From contig CAYIZP010000007.1 of NCBI GenBank assembly GCA_964367905.1, positions 1 through 64,000 on the forward strand: a stretch of DNA of 64,000 nt, given 5' to 3'. The notes under the pieces are model-generated. The model saw only the letters and a program-made list of their open reading frames with translations, was not told where the DNA came from and did not search any database. Source of the DNA: CAUPWF01 sp964367905 (GTDB lineage Bacteria; Bacillota; Clostridia; Lachnospirales; Lachnospiraceae). Below are positions 15,040-23,924 of this stretch, piece by piece. The first letter of the stretch is position 1; every line of letters starts with the position of its first letter. A program made the translations under genes and the position numbers.

Positions 15040-15504
15040 ATGAAAAATTTTGCAATCTATAACACCCCAATGGGATATTTTAGAATGGAATATGAAAATG
15101 GTGCTATCGTAGTCTTCCAGAAGGTTCTAAAAGAGCATATCAGTGATTTTGGTGCAAAAACGGAGCTCACAGACAATGCCTACAATGAACTGTTAGAATA
15201 CTTTGATGGAAAACGAAGGCAGTTTGATATTCCATACAAACTAAATGGTACGGATTTTCAAAGAAAGGTCTGGTCCGCGCTTTGTGAAATACCTTACGGA
15301 GAAACAAGAAGTTACAAGGATATTGCTATCTCTGTTGGCAATCCAAAGGCTAGTCGTGCCATTGGTATGGCAAATAACAAAAATCCTTTGCACATCCTAG
15401 TACCATGTCATAGAGTTATCGGAGCTTCAGGGAAATTGGTAGGATATGCAGGTGGGCTTGCTATGAAAGAACATCTACTTACTATGGAGAAAGAAAACAA
15501 ATGA
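15040..15504 (+). CDS. ogt: Methylated-DNA--protein-cysteine methyltransferase
   Basis: This 154-residue suicide enzyme moves the methyl group from O6-methylguanine (and O4-methylthymine) to its own cysteine. The active site PCHRV has Cys123 as acceptor. The DNA-binding helix ASRAIGMANNKNP and the preceding IPYGETRSYKDIA segment are typical. It corresponds to the AdaB half that is missing from AdaA at 5802. AAAGGAAG precedes the start. Its TGA stop overlaps the ATG of the DUF1848 gene. Control by the Ada-box-like promoter at 14459 is likely. Confidence 0.95.
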   Translation: MKNFAIYNTPMGYFRMEYENGAIVVFQKVLKEHISDFGAKTELTDNAYNELLEYFDGKRRQFDIPYKLNGTDFQRKVWSALCEIPYGETRSYKDIAISVGNPKASRAIGMANNKNPLHILVPCHRVIGASGKLVGYAGGLAMKEHLLTMEKENK

Positions 15505-16439
15505 TAATCAGTGCAACAAAAAGAACGGATATCCCGTCATATTATGGTGAATGGTTTATAAACCGATTAAAAGAGGGCTATGTACTAATTCAAAACCCGT
15601 ATAATAATAATAGATATTCTAGAGCACTTTTATCTCGGGATGCTGTTGATATTATTGTGTTTTGGACGAAAAACCCAAAGCCATTTCTGAAGCAACTCCC
15701 CATCATAGAAGAAATGGGATACCCCTATTATTTCCAATTCACGCTCACACCCTATGGTTCTGAAACAGAAAAAGGACTTCCATGCAAAGAAGACCTACTT
15801 GATACATTTATTACATTAAGTAAACGCATAGGAAAAAAACGGGTTGTATGGCGATATGACCCTATCATAATCTCTGATTCTTATACTATAGATTATCATA
15901 CAGAACGATTCTCATATATGGCAAAAAAGCTATCAAATTATACAGAACGATGTGTAATTAGCTTTGTTGACAGTTACAAGAATGTAACTAAGCGTATGGG
16001 TACAGACCCTGCTTATAAAATGACACAAACGAATATCTTTTCAATAGCCGAGGTATTCTCAAAAATTGCAACTGAAAATGATATCGAAATCTTCACCTGC
16101 GCTGAAGAACTTGAATTAGCTCAATTTGGTATAAAACACGGTGCTTGTATCGATAAGGGATTAATCGAAGAAATTCTAGAACAGAAGATTGATGTGAAAA
16201 AAGATAAAAACCAGAGAAAAGCATGCGAATGTGTAAGTAGCATTGATATCGGAACATATAACTGTTGCGCGAATGGATGTAGTTATTGTTATGCCCTGAC
16301 AAATGAAAGATCTGCACTTTCTAATATGGCAAGGCATAACCCCAACCTTCCTGTATTAATAGGAGAAGTAGACCCCCATTCTATCATTACAACTAGAGAT
16401 AGCCATAGTGTTATAGACGGTCAGATGTCTTTGTTTTAA
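15501..16439 (+). CDS. DUF1848 family protein, radical-SAM-like
   Basis: The 312-residue protein has the conserved start MIISATKRTDIPSYYGEW, a TIM-barrel-like middle (VVWRYDPIII, CVISFVDSY) and a cysteine cluster near residues 240-262 including CANGCSYCYA. That CxxxCxYCYA pattern resembles a radical-SAM [4Fe-4S] motif placed at the C-terminus, and the family has been compared with spore-photoproduct-lyase-like enzymes. Overlap with ogt (ATGA) and a second, truncated copy behind adaA tie the family to alkylation repair here. The activity is not established. The 3' end overlaps the convergent MarR gene by 4 bp. Confidence 0.85.
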   Translation: MIISATKRTDIPSYYGEWFINRLKEGYVLIQNPYNNNRYSRALLSRDAVDIIVFWTKNPKPFLKQLPIIEEMGYPYYFQFTLTPYGSETEKGLPCKEDLLDTFITLSKRIGKKRVVWRYDPIIISDSYTIDYHTERFSYMAKKLSNYTERCVISFVDSYKNVTKRMGTDPAYKMTQTNIFSIAEVFSKIATENDIEIFTCAEELELAQFGIKHGACIDKGLIEEILEQKIDVKKDKNQRKACECVSSIDIGTYNCCANGCSYCYALTNERSALSNMARHNPNLPVLIGEVDPHSIITTRDSHSVIDGQMSLF

Positions 16440-16873
16440 TCAGAGTCATACTCTGAAAAATATATATTGGTTTTTTCAAGAATTTCCATAAACTTAATGA
16501 TTTCTGCTTTCGAATATTCTGCTTCTAATTTCTCAAAAACATAAATATTTCTTGTCAAGAAAGCATCTTGGCAAGGACAAAATTTGTCAACACCATAGAG
16601 ATAAGAAATCCGCTTATCTTGATTACTTTGCTTTCTTATCACATAGTTTTTACGCTCAAGCTCATTTACTTTTTGTGTAACGGCGGTTGTTTTTACCGAT
16701 AGCAGATTCGCTATGCTTGAAATTGTATGCTTCCCTGATTCTTTACAGATAATTCTTCTATAAAGAGAGCTGTTATGACTCAACTCATCTTGTAGCTCAT
16801 TCTCAGCCTTGATCTCCGCAAGTGAAAATCGGAAGCACAAATCATCAATTAGTTTTGAAAATTTCTCTATCAT
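16436..16873 (-). CDS. MarR family transcriptional regulator
   Basis: This 145-residue MarR protein has its helix-turn-helix at about residues 48-75 (HTISSIANLLSVKTTAVTQK) and the wing DKRISYLYG. A CPC motif after the wing (FCPCQDAF) could bind metal or sense redox; this is inference. It starts immediately after the TSCPD gene, with zero intergenic bases, so the two are one operon. An AT-rich palindrome at 17150-17167 upstream of the pair may be its operator. Confidence 0.85.
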   Translation of the reverse strand: MIEKFSKLIDDLCFRFSLAEIKAENELQDELSHNSSLYRRIICKESGKHTISSIANLLSVKTTAVTQKVNELERKNYVIRKQSNQDKRISYLYGVDKFCPCQDAFLTRNIYVFEKLEAEYSKAEIIKFMEILEKTNIYFSEYDSD

Positions 16874-17119
16874 TTATTCCCCCTGAATCGATTCCTCTAA
16901 AGCCTGTGCAAATTGATCTGGACATGAAGTTGATTTAAATCCACATTTTACTCCCTTAAACTTCTCAATCACATCTGCAGCCTCCATTCCAACAACAATC
17001 TGACTTATCCCAAGTAAATTACCTGGACATCCTCCTTCAAAGTTAACTGATTTTATTTTTGTTCCATCTAACTCATAATTTATCTTTTTAGAACATACGC
17101 CTTTTGTCTTAAAATCCAT
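16874..17119 (-). CDS. TSCPD domain protein (TIGR03905-type)
   Basis: This protein of about 81 residues has four conserved cysteines (Cys9, Cys31, Cys59, Cys66), the last in the diagnostic TSCPD motif at residues 64-68; GGCPGNLLGI is also typical. Free-standing TSCPD proteins resemble the C-terminal extension of class II ribonucleotide reductases and may bind iron or act as redox partners; the role is not established. The second ATG (17119) is preferred because AAAGGAG lies 8 bp before it; the first (17125) is too close. It is the first gene of a TSCPD-marR operon. Confidence 0.8.
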   Translation of the reverse strand: MDFKTKGVCSKKINYELDGTKIKSVNFEGGCPGNLLGISQIVVGMEAADVIEKFKGVKCGFKSTSCPDQFAQALEESIQGE

Positions 17120-17149
17120 TTCCATTTCTCCTTTTTTATAATTATAGTT

Positions 17150-17167
17150 ACATAAGTTTAATTATGT
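17150..17167. promoter_or_regulatory. Palindrome upstream of the TSCPD-marR operon
   Basis: ACATAA (17150-17155) and TTATGT (17162-17167) form a 6-bp inverted repeat with a 6-bp spacer, about 31 bp upstream of the TSCPD start. Its size and AT-rich character suit a MarR dimer site, so it may mediate autoregulation. Confidence 0.35.
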
Positions 17168-17216
17168 TTACATCACTATACTCTAATATGCTGCCAATGT
17201 CAAGATTAATTATTTC

Positions 17217-18551
17217 TTAATAATGATAAATCGTCTTGTACCTTTTATAGAGATAAAATGCCACTATTATTGCGCAAAACTCCGCTACTGGTACAGCAAT
17301 CCATACTCCGTTCAACCCTAATATTTGTGGCAAGGTATATAATGCTACCACAATAAACACCAAACTCCTTAGGACAGATATTGTCGCCGACACTTTACCA
17401 TTTGACAAGGATGTAAACATCGCTGAGAAGAAAATATTAAATCCCATAAATAAATAAGCTGGAAGGAATAGGAGCAATCCTTGTTTCGCCATTTCAAATG
17501 TTGCACTTTCCTCTGCGATAAATATCCCAACGGCTTCATTCAAGAAAACAAAAGTGATTACAATCACTAAAATCGACGCTACAGCTGTAATCTTAAGACT
17601 TTGCATGATCACCTTATGTAACCCTTGATGATTTTCTTCTCCATATTTGAACGCAATAATTGGTGACACACCCAGTGTATAACCCATATAAATAGCATTT
17701 TGGAACATTTGTATATAGAGAATCACACTAATTGCTACAACCCCTGTATCACCAACTAAGTCAAGCAAGATAATATTAAACAACAATGTTGTGATTGATG
17801 TTGCCAATGTCCCTACCAATTCAGACGCACCATTAAACATACTTTCTAGAAGCGTTTTCACTCTTAATTTAGGTTTTACAAAGTGTAGCATGCACTTCCT
17901 GTTGAATATAAAGTAAAAGAATCCGACAACTCCTGGTAGTGAATTTCCGATTCCTGTTGCAAGTCCAGCTCCCACAATTCCTAGGTCTAATAAGTCAGGC
18001 GAAATAAATACATAGTCCAAAACAATGTTGGTAATTCCGCCTGCGAGTCCTAGCACGAGGCCAAACATAGGATGTCCTGCTGTTATCATAAATGATTGGA
18101 TGAACACCATAAAAAATACAGGAATCAAAAAACCTGTCAAACTAAGCATATAGTCTTTCGCAAGAGAATATAAACTTTCACTAACATTTAACATATCTAA
18201 TAATTGGTTTGGAAATATAAGTACAATCGCTGTAAGTATCGCACCGAGCACTCCACCTATGATATATAGTACAGTTAAAAACTCGCGCGCCTCTCTCTGC
18301 TTTCCTTGCCCTAAAAGCTTTGCAATTATCGCATTTCCACCTGTTGCAAACATCAATCCTACAGCCATCACAATCCCAAGTAAGGGCATGACCAAGTTGA
18401 CTGCCGCTAATGCATCTTCACCAACAAGTCTAGAAACGAACACGCCATCTATGATTGAATAGGTAGACATGAACACCATCATCACCATACTTGGTAATGT
18501 AAACTTCAACAATCCACCCATATTAAAACTTCTTGCCAAAGGACTACTCAT
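17217..18551 (-). CDS. MATE family multidrug efflux transporter
   Basis: The 444-residue membrane protein has about 12 hydrophobic segments and typical MATE features: LKFTLPSMVMMVFMSTYSII in the first helix, DGVFVSRLVG just after, and GGNAIIAKLLGQGKQREA near residue 75. It exports cationic or hydrophobic drugs in exchange for sodium or protons; the substrate is unknown. Its first codons overlap the upstream marR by 8 bp, so the regulator and pump are translated together. Drug-induced derepression is a reasonable expectation. Confidence 0.92.
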   Translation of the reverse strand: MSSPLARSFNMGGLLKFTLPSMVMMVFMSTYSIIDGVFVSRLVGEDALAAVNLVMPLLGIVMAVGLMFATGGNAIIAKLLGQGKQREAREFLTVLYIIGGVLGAILTAIVLIFPNQLLDMLNVSESLYSLAKDYMLSLTGFLIPVFFMVFIQSFMITAGHPMFGLVLGLAGGITNIVLDYVFISPDLLDLGIVGAGLATGIGNSLPGVVGFFYFIFNRKCMLHFVKPKLRVKTLLESMFNGASELVGTLATSITTLLFNIILLDLVGDTGVVAISVILYIQMFQNAIYMGYTLGVSPIIAFKYGEENHQGLHKVIMQSLKITAVASILVIVITFVFLNEAVGIFIAEESATFEMAKQGLLLFLPAYLFMGFNIFFSAMFTSLSNGKVSATISVLRSLVFIVVALYTLPQILGLNGVWIAVPVAEFCAIIVAFYLYKRYKTIYHY

Positions 18552-19002
18552 AACCTTCTCCTTCTTCTAGCTTCTCTGTATAAGCACCTGAGATATACTC
18601 AAGTATTTCACAGAAGATATCAATCTTCTGCTCTCCATATTTCTCTAGGATCTCAGCCTCTAGAACATTCTCATCTTCCCGAGTCACGTCGTTAAAATAT
18701 GGACTGCCTTCTTTTATTGATAAAAAATATACTCTTTTGTCTGTTTTACTTTGTGTTCTCGTGACATATCCTTTTTTATGCAACTCATTAATCTTCTGTG
18801 TGACAGATGGCCGTGTAATATTAAGTAAATCCGCAATCTGTGAAGCTGTATACTTATCAGGATGCCCTTCAATAATATTTAAATACAATATATCGTGATA
18901 AGATATATCACTCTTCTTATTCTTTGAATATGCCCTTCTAAGCTCTGCTAGCGCCATATCATGATATACCTTATCCAATGTTTGTATCACTTTTCCCTTC
19001 AT
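18544..19002 (-). CDS. MarR family regulator of the MATE pump
   Basis: The 152-residue protein has a helix-turn-helix at about residues 50-80 (YTASQIADLLNITRPSVTQK) and the wing DKRVYFLSI. It is close to the MarR protein at position 5-400, suggesting a shared origin of these two resistance-type units. It overlaps the MATE gene and is read first. A likely operator with TATATAAA half-sites lies at 19051-19076. Confidence 0.9.
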   Translation of the reverse strand: MKGKVIQTLDKVYHDMALAELRRAYSKNKKSDISYHDILYLNIIEGHPDKYTASQIADLLNITRPSVTQKINELHKKGYVTRTQSKTDKRVYFLSIKEGSPYFNDVTREDENVLEAEILEKYGEQKIDIFCEILEYISGAYTEKLEEGEGYE

Positions 19003-19050
19003 ACTCTTTCCTTTCCTGAATCATAGTTTCTTATAGCACAAAAATATACA

Positions 19051-19076
19051 TATATAAATTTAATTAGTTTTATATA
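19051..19076. promoter_or_regulatory. Inverted repeat upstream of marR-MATE
   Basis: TATATAAA (19051-19058) and TTTATATA (19069-19076) are perfect complements with a 10-bp spacer, about 49 bp before the marR start in a very AT-rich gap. This could be an autoregulatory MarR site, though such repeats can arise by chance in AT-rich DNA. Confidence 0.3.
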
Positions 19077-19191
19077 CGTATATTATCTTAACTATTTGTA
19101 TTTGTCAATACTTAAGACTGTTTGATTATTTACTCCCTACGCAGATTTTGTTATACTTTTAAGATCTAGTAAAGAAAGGAATCTATACCCT

Positions 19192-19521
19192 ATGACAACC
19201 GAAAAACAACTCTTAGAATTATGTCTATCCTTTGAAAACGTTTACGAAGACCATCCTTTTCGCGGAAAACAAAATTACTGCGTTGTTCGACACCGCAGTA
19301 ATAAAAAAATATTTGCATTAATTTATAAGAAAGATGACAAAATTTGGGTCAACCTAAAGTGCGAACCTCTGCTAGGAGATTTTCTCAGGCGCTCCCACTC
19401 AGCAATTATCCCCGCCTACCATATGAATAAAGTACACTGGATTTCTGTGATTTTGGATGATACGATTCCTGATGCCGAAATCGAACTTTTTGTATCTAAT
19501 AGTTATTCATTAACTCAATGA
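19192..19521 (+). CDS. MmcQ/YjbR family protein
   Basis: The 109-residue protein has the CyaY-like double-wing fold signature of MmcQ/YjbR: FENVYEDHPFRGKQNYCVVR near the start, IFALIYKKDDKIWVNLKCEP in the middle and IIPAYHMNKVHWISVILDD near residue 80. The family is usually called DNA-binding, but its function is poorly defined. AAAGGA precedes the ATG. The last 33 bases after the gene repeat the 3' end of the SDR at 11899, so this gene seems to have been placed against a broken SDR. Confidence 0.8.
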   Translation: MTTEKQLLELCLSFENVYEDHPFRGKQNYCVVRHRSNKKIFALIYKKDDKIWVNLKCEPLLGDFLRRSHSAIIPAYHMNKVHWISVILDDTIPDAEIELFVSNSYSLTQ

Positions 19522-19553
19522 TTGTAGTGCGTAGTATGTTCAATATCAAATAA
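19521..19553 (+). pseudogene. Remnant of the last codons of an SDR gene
   Basis: The sequence reads VRSMFNIK then stop, against MRSMFNIK then stop in the SDR at 11899-12717. The matching DNA (GTATGTTCAATATC, AAATAAAA) continues a few bases past the stop. It is a second leftover SDR 3' end in this region, with nothing of the gene body left. Confidence 0.5.
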
Positions 19554-19650
19554 AAGTAATTAAATATGAATTCTTTATGAATATGCTGAAAATCATGCAC
19601 TCCTATGCTATACTATAGCAAAATCAAAAACAATCTTATATGGAGGCAGT

Positions 19651-20043
19651 ATGAATAAATTAAGAAATTTTATGCTGGGCAGATATGGTGTAGATAAGTT
19701 GAATTTTGTTTTGCTTATTTGCTCTATCTTAATCTCAGCTATCGCTAGTATTTTAAATTTTGAGATAGGTCTATTCCTATCATATATCCCACTAATTTGG
19801 TGCTTCTATAGAACATTCTCAAGGAATATCTATAAGCGTGCCAATGAGAATCAAGTCTTTCTCAGTAAGTATGGACCGCTTGAGCAAAAAGCAATTGCTA
19901 GCATAAAGTTATTAATCGGAACAAAAACACATAAGTACTACAAATGCTCAAAATGCAAACAAACAATCCGCGTTCCAAGAGGCAAGGGGAAAATCTGTAT
20001 TTCTTGTCCAAAGTGCCGGAATGAATTTATCAAAAACACATAA
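19651..20043 (+). CDS. Small membrane protein with C-terminal zinc ribbon
   Basis: In this 130-residue protein two hydrophobic segments at residues about 18-37 and 40-55 form a hairpin in the membrane. A cytoplasmic tail carries two CxxC pairs (CSKCKQTIRVPRGKGK and CPKCRNEF), a zinc-ribbon pattern. IRVPRGKGKICISCPKC resembles short zinc-ribbon tails of clostridial membrane proteins of unknown function. GGAGG precedes the ATG. It is a single gene closed by a strong hairpin at 20069. The specific role is unknown. Confidence 0.7.
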   Translation: MNKLRNFMLGRYGVDKLNFVLLICSILISAIASILNFEIGLFLSYIPLIWCFYRTFSRNIYKRANENQVFLSKYGPLEQKAIASIKLLIGTKTHKYYKCSKCKQTIRVPRGKGKICISCPKCRNEFIKNT

Positions 20044-20068
20044 GACCAGAGTGTCTTTAATTACTTCA

Positions 20069-20113
20069 AATCCCCAACTAGGAAGAATGTCACCTCCTAG
20101 TTGGGGATTGTTT
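20069..20113. terminator. Bidirectional terminator
   Basis: A perfect 15-bp stem (AATCCCCAACTAGGA at 20069-20083 with its complement at 20095-20109) is followed by GTTTT. It lies between convergent genes ending at 20043 and 20113. Confidence 0.85.
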
Positions 20114-20496
20114 TACGCTGTTATCTCTACTAAATTCCACTCTGGGTCAATCACACAACTTTCGTAATACCCATCTCCAGTTGTTCTAGGGTTACTCACT
20201 ACTTCATAACCATCATTCTGAAGTCTGTAGGTAAGTTCCCTTACCTTCTCTTCACTCCCAACACTAAAAGCCAAATGAATATATCCCAATCGCTTATTAT
20301 TTCCACTTTTCTCTTCTAGCTCTGGCAAGTTCATAAGTTCAAGTCTCGCACCATCTTCAAATGATAAAAAATATGATCGAAATCCTGTTTTTTTGTTATG
20401 ATACATCTCATTACTCTTTGCTCCAAAATACTTTTCATAATAGCTTCTTGTTTTTTCTAAGTCCTTTACATACAATGCAACATGCTCAATCTTCAT
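20113..20496 (-). CDS. VOC (glyoxalase/bleomycin-resistance) family protein
   Basis: This 127-residue protein has two beta-alpha-beta-beta-beta modules. The N-terminal MKIEHVALYVKDLEKTRSYY supplies the first metal histidine (His5), LGYIHLAFSVGSEE another, and WNLVEI the C-terminal glutamate, so metal binding looks intact. Members include glyoxalase I-like enzymes and dioxygenases; the substrate is unknown. It is a monocistronic gene, with a TATAAT box in the upstream gap. Confidence 0.85.
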   Translation of the reverse strand: MKIEHVALYVKDLEKTRSYYEKYFGAKSNEMYHNKKTGFRSYFLSFEDGARLELMNLPELEEKSGNNKRLGYIHLAFSVGSEEKVRELTYRLQNDGYEVVSNPRTTGDGYYESCVIDPEWNLVEITA

Positions 20497-20709
20497 GACT
20501 CATACCTCCAATTCAATATTGGTATGATTATATCATCACACTATATATATTTCTATTAGAATATAGTGCCATACTATAATTATTTCACCAAAATGCTCTT
20601 ATCATGATTCCAAATATTCATCCACAGGCAACTAAATTTAATATAAGCATCGCACTGACCGCCACGGGTGATATCTTTGTTTCAAACTTACCTCTTTCAT
20701 ATATTTTTC

Positions 20710-21528
20710 TCACTCACCCTTTGGTGTTGGAACGAAGTTCTGAGCAATTGTTCTCTTATACCCCTTTGTTTTGGTATAAAGGAAACCACAGATAGAGAAT
20801 ACTACTGCTCCAATGAAATTTACAATCATGTCTTTCATTGTATCAATCAAACCGATATCCAGATATCCCCCAACACCTAATGCTTCCTCATTCATATATA
20901 CTTCACTAATTCCCTCAATAGAAACAACTGTGTTCGTTCGTGTTGGATCCAATGCAACAGAATGAATGCTATTGATTACCGTGTCCTTCTGCATATCCAT
21001 GAGGAAGATTTGATCCATCGCAAATTCAAAAAATTCCCAAATCACAGCAACCGTCATAGAAAAACAAAAAGCTGTCAGTGCCATGAAGATTGGAGACAAT
21101 TCAAATGTTAATTTTTCATTCTTATTTAATATAACAACTAGAGAGAATCCCACTGCTGCCGCCAGAAAACCATTCAAAGTATGTAGCATCGTATCCCAAC
21201 CTGGAATTCTCACATAGAAGGCATTTATCTCTCCTAGAATCTCCGCAGAGAAGATGAACAAGAATATCGTAATCTCTAGAGCAGGCGGAAGCTCTATCCG
21301 CGCACGCGCCTGAATCCAACTCGGAACATAGAACAATACTAATGTTAAGATACAGAAAAACACACTCTCGTAATTCCCTAAGAAAAACTGCCTAACCATT
21401 GTTGCTAGCACAATAATTCTTAGCACATTGAAAACAATAAAAGAACTTCTATGCTCTCTCATTTCATCATGTACATCTTGTCTGAACTTTTCCCTTGCTG
21501 ACATTTTATTCTTATTCTGATTCTTCAT
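20710..21528 (-). CDS. Multi-pass membrane protein, possibly YjdF/DUF2238-like
   Basis: The 272-residue protein has a charged cytoplasmic N-terminus (about 30 residues) and about six hydrophobic segments. The middle has WDTMLHTLNGFLAAAVGFSL and FCFSMTVAVIWEFFEFAMD, resembling the YjdF-type conserved His and Trp-Glu-Phe-Phe-Glu motifs. A soluble loop of about 60 residues follows, then two more segments. No function is known to me. The 213-bp region downstream (20497-20709) carries no gene I can support. It is a single gene on the minus strand. Confidence 0.6.
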   Translation of the reverse strand: MKNQNKNKMSAREKFRQDVHDEMREHRSSFIVFNVLRIIVLATMVRQFFLGNYESVFFCILTLVLFYVPSWIQARARIELPPALEITIFLFIFSAEILGEINAFYVRIPGWDTMLHTLNGFLAAAVGFSLVVILNKNEKLTFELSPIFMALTAFCFSMTVAVIWEFFEFAMDQIFLMDMQKDTVINSIHSVALDPTRTNTVVSIEGISEVYMNEEALGVGGYLDIGLIDTMKDMIVNFIGAVVFSICGFLYTKTKGYKRTIAQNFVPTPKGE

Positions 21529-21679
21529 TCCCTGCCTCCTCTTAAACTCTCCTACTATTTATGCTTCTTTCTTTTGTTCTGATTTGACCATTGTATTTCT
21601 ATTCGCATAAAAAGTCAATTGAATATGAGTAGTCCATTGTTAAATCACAGATTTTTCATAATAAAGAGCAGGGATTGGC

Positions 21680-22858
21680 TTATTTTTCTAACCCTTTCAC
21701 TCTCTTGAGCATGAATTCATACATCACAAGCATTCCAATCAATAGAATTCCAACGAAGATGGGATAGAGCCCAAAGCTAATTTCTCTGCCAATCACACCG
21801 AAAAGTGCTGGCATAATCAAGGTCCCTGTGTAAGCGGAAGCCATCTGAACGCCTGTGATTTCCTGTGAATTCCTTGCACCAAAATTATATGGTGTGGAGT
21901 GAATAATGCACGGATACACTGGGGATGAACCTAATCCAATCAATGTAATTCCTATAAATGCTGTATACGCTCCAAATGGGATAAATAATATCCCTACACC
22001 AATTGCCATAATCAATGCTCCACCTCGTATCATCTGTGTATCATTGTACTTCATCGTGATAAATCCGCAGATTCCTCTTCCAACTGTGATACCAAGATAA
22101 AACAACGCAGAGAATCCCGCTGCAATCTCTGGCGATATTCCACGCTCGTATACTAGATAGCTACTCGCCCAGAATCCAGCCGTCTGTTCAATCGCACAGA
22201 AGCAGAAGAATGCCAATGCAATCTGTTTTACCCCTCTGATTTTAAATATCTCTTTCAAAGTAAGAGTCCTCTTATGATGCTCTTCCTCTTCGTTTGCATT
22301 TCCTTTTTGCTCTACTTTTTTCCATACAGGGCTACTCACAAATATAATCACTGAAAGCACAGCCTGTATTGCAAATAATATAAGATAACCTGTTCTAAAT
22401 GTAGCTCCTCCAGTCAGAGCCATTCCCATAATATATGGGCCTAATGTTGCACCCACGCCCCACATGCAGTGTAACCAACTCATGTGCTTACTCTCAAAAT
22501 TGATTGCAACGTAATTATTCAAGGCTGCATCTACTGCACCCGCACCTAAACCATAAGGAACTGCCCATAGACAAAGTATTAGAAATGAAGGACTCGATGA
22601 AAATCCAAATAGTGAAACTGCAGTCACTAGAATGCTAAGGGTTGTAACCTTATGCACGCCTAATTTGTGTATTAATTTACTACTATTCAAACTCGATACT
22701 ATGGTCCCCGCAGAAATAATAATTGTTACGATTCCCATATTAGATATTGGAACACCAAATTCTTCACTGACTAGCGGCCATGCCGAACCCAGTACTGCAT
22801 CTGGTAACCCCAGACTGATAAAAGATAGATAAATAAGAGCTAAAAGTAAGCCAATCAT
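21680..22858 (-). CDS. Major facilitator superfamily transporter
   Basis: This protein of about 392 residues has 12 predicted membrane segments. Typical features are GLPDAVLGSAWPLVSEEFGV at the first loop, NSSKLIHKLGVHKVT as the loop 2-3 motif, and GLGSSPVYPCIIHSTP in the second half. The family resembles fucose- or sugar-type MFS permeases, but the substrate is not clear. ATG 22858 is chosen because GGAGGTG lies just before it; an in-frame ATG 18 bp upstream would include that site. The AraC-type regulator at 23046 is divergent and may control it. Confidence 0.82.
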   Translation of the reverse strand: MIGLLLALIYLSFISLGLPDAVLGSAWPLVSEEFGVPISNMGIVTIIISAGTIVSSLNSSKLIHKLGVHKVTTLSILVTAVSLFGFSSSPSFLILCLWAVPYGLGAGAVDAALNNYVAINFESKHMSWLHCMWGVGATLGPYIMGMALTGGATFRTGYLILFAIQAVLSVIIFVSSPVWKKVEQKGNANEEEEHHKRTLTLKEIFKIRGVKQIALAFFCFCAIEQTAGFWASSYLVYERGISPEIAAGFSALFYLGITVGRGICGFITMKYNDTQMIRGGALIMAIGVGILFIPFGAYTAFIGITLIGLGSSPVYPCIIHSTPYNFGARNSQEITGVQMASAYTGTLIMPALFGVIGREISFGLYPIFVGILLIGMLVMYEFMLKRVKGLEK

Positions 22859-22962
22859 ATTGCACCTCCAAAACATTTATGTCATAATTATATCGTCATA
22901 ATTTATTGTTTCTATTATAATTTCGTATTTTTATATAACAATTTCGCCAGCTCTGGATGTTA

Positions 22963-22987
22963 GTGTGAAAAACAGGATTTTTCACAC
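22963..22987. repeat. Dispersed hairpin GTGTGAAAAA-N5-TTTTTCACAC, copy 1
   Basis: A perfect 10-bp stem with a 5-base loop lies in the gap between the divergent MFS and AraC genes. The same stem, with a different loop, recurs at 39040-39064. Identical stems with changed loops suggest a repeated palindromic unit, although an A/T-rich hairpin could also work as a terminator. Confidence 0.6.
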
Positions 22988-23045
22988 AGCAATTTGTACT
23001 TGAAGATCCAAAGTTGCCCAGCTGCGAGAAGGGATGATTATTTAT

Positions 23046-23924
23046 ATGCAAGAAAAACACTGTAATTTGGTATTAGACCACACAAATCAAGAACTCAACA
23101 ATCAGGGAACCTTAGAATTTCCCGTAGCCATCTATTATGATAATTTAGAACTAGAATCTGTTCCCTACCATTGGCACAATGAATTAGAGGTGATTGTGGT
23201 AATTACAGGTGAAATGGAAATTGTGGTAGAACTCGAAACCTTCGTATTAAAACCCGGCGAAGGAATCTTCATCAATTCGGGACGATTACATTCCTGCACG
23301 AACTATAATAATACGGCATGCACTCTTCGCTCCTTTGTTTTTCATTCAAAATTTATCTATGGGGAAATAAATAGTGTCTTTTACACAAACTACTTCCATT
23401 CTCTACTCCAAGAGACCGCAATCAGTACATGCATGCTAACTTCTGCGGCATGTACCTCTTTATTAGATGCTTATGATATATTCCTCGCCCAAGAATTCTC
23501 CTATGAATTTTTAGTAAGAGGTCACCTAAGTTCGATTATCCTATCTATAATAAAAGATATGGAGAATGTGAACACAACAATTGATACAAAGAAAATGAAA
23601 CAATTAAATCGCTGTAAACAAATGATGTCATACATCCATGAGAATTTTGGCGAAGAACTCACCTTGCTTGACATCGCCCAAAGTGCGGATATCAAGGAAA
23701 GTGAATGTTTACGCTGCTTCAAGAGCATCCTGAATACTTCGCCTATTAAATATCTAAAAAATTATAGATTGGAACAATCCGCTTTTCTGTTAAAGACTAC
23801 AACAAAACCAATTATTGAAATTGGTCTTAGCTGTGGCTTTGTTGAGATGAGCTATTATTCTAAAAGTTTCAGAGAGATCTATGGGATGTCTCCTACGAAA
23901 TACAGAAAACAACACTACTCCTGA
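23046..23924 (+). CDS. AraC family regulator with cupin sensor domain
   Basis: The protein has about 292 residues. The N-terminal cupin contains PYHWHNELEVIVVITGEMEI and GEGIFINSGRLHS, with histidines in ligand-binding positions. The C-terminal 95 residues hold two AraC helix-turn-helix units (ELTLLDIAQSADIKESECLR and IIEIGLSCGFVEMSYYSKSF) and end in the family tail PTKYRKQ. Such proteins sense sugars or small metabolites. ATG 23046 is chosen with AAGGG upstream; ATG 23034 is in frame but directly abuts that site. Divergence from the MFS gene suggests it regulates that transporter. The 3' end overlaps pdxT by 10 bp. Confidence 0.85.
   Translation: MQEKHCNLVLDHTNQELNNQGTLEFPVAIYYDNLELESVPYHWHNELEVIVVITGEMEIVVELETFVLKPGEGIFINSGRLHSCTNYNNTACTLRSFVFHSKFIYGEINSVFYTNYFHSLLQETAISTCMLTSAACTSLLDAYDIFLAQEFSYEFLVRGHLSSIILSIIKDMENVNTTIDTKKMKQLNRCKQMMSYIHENFGEELTLLDIAQSADIKESECLRCFKSILNTSPIKYLKNYRLEQSAFLLKTTTKPIIEIGLSCGFVEMSYYSKSFREIYGMSPTKYRKQHYS

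Noticed and set aside
20497..20709. Possible small gene between the VOC and membrane-protein genes
   Set aside because: Short frames exist on both strands, but none has a ribosome site or recognisable motif.
22981..23045. Upstream ATG at 23034 as the AraC-gene start
   Set aside because: The only ribosome-site-like sequence directly abuts this ATG; the ATG at 23046 has more workable spacing, although the choice is not certain.
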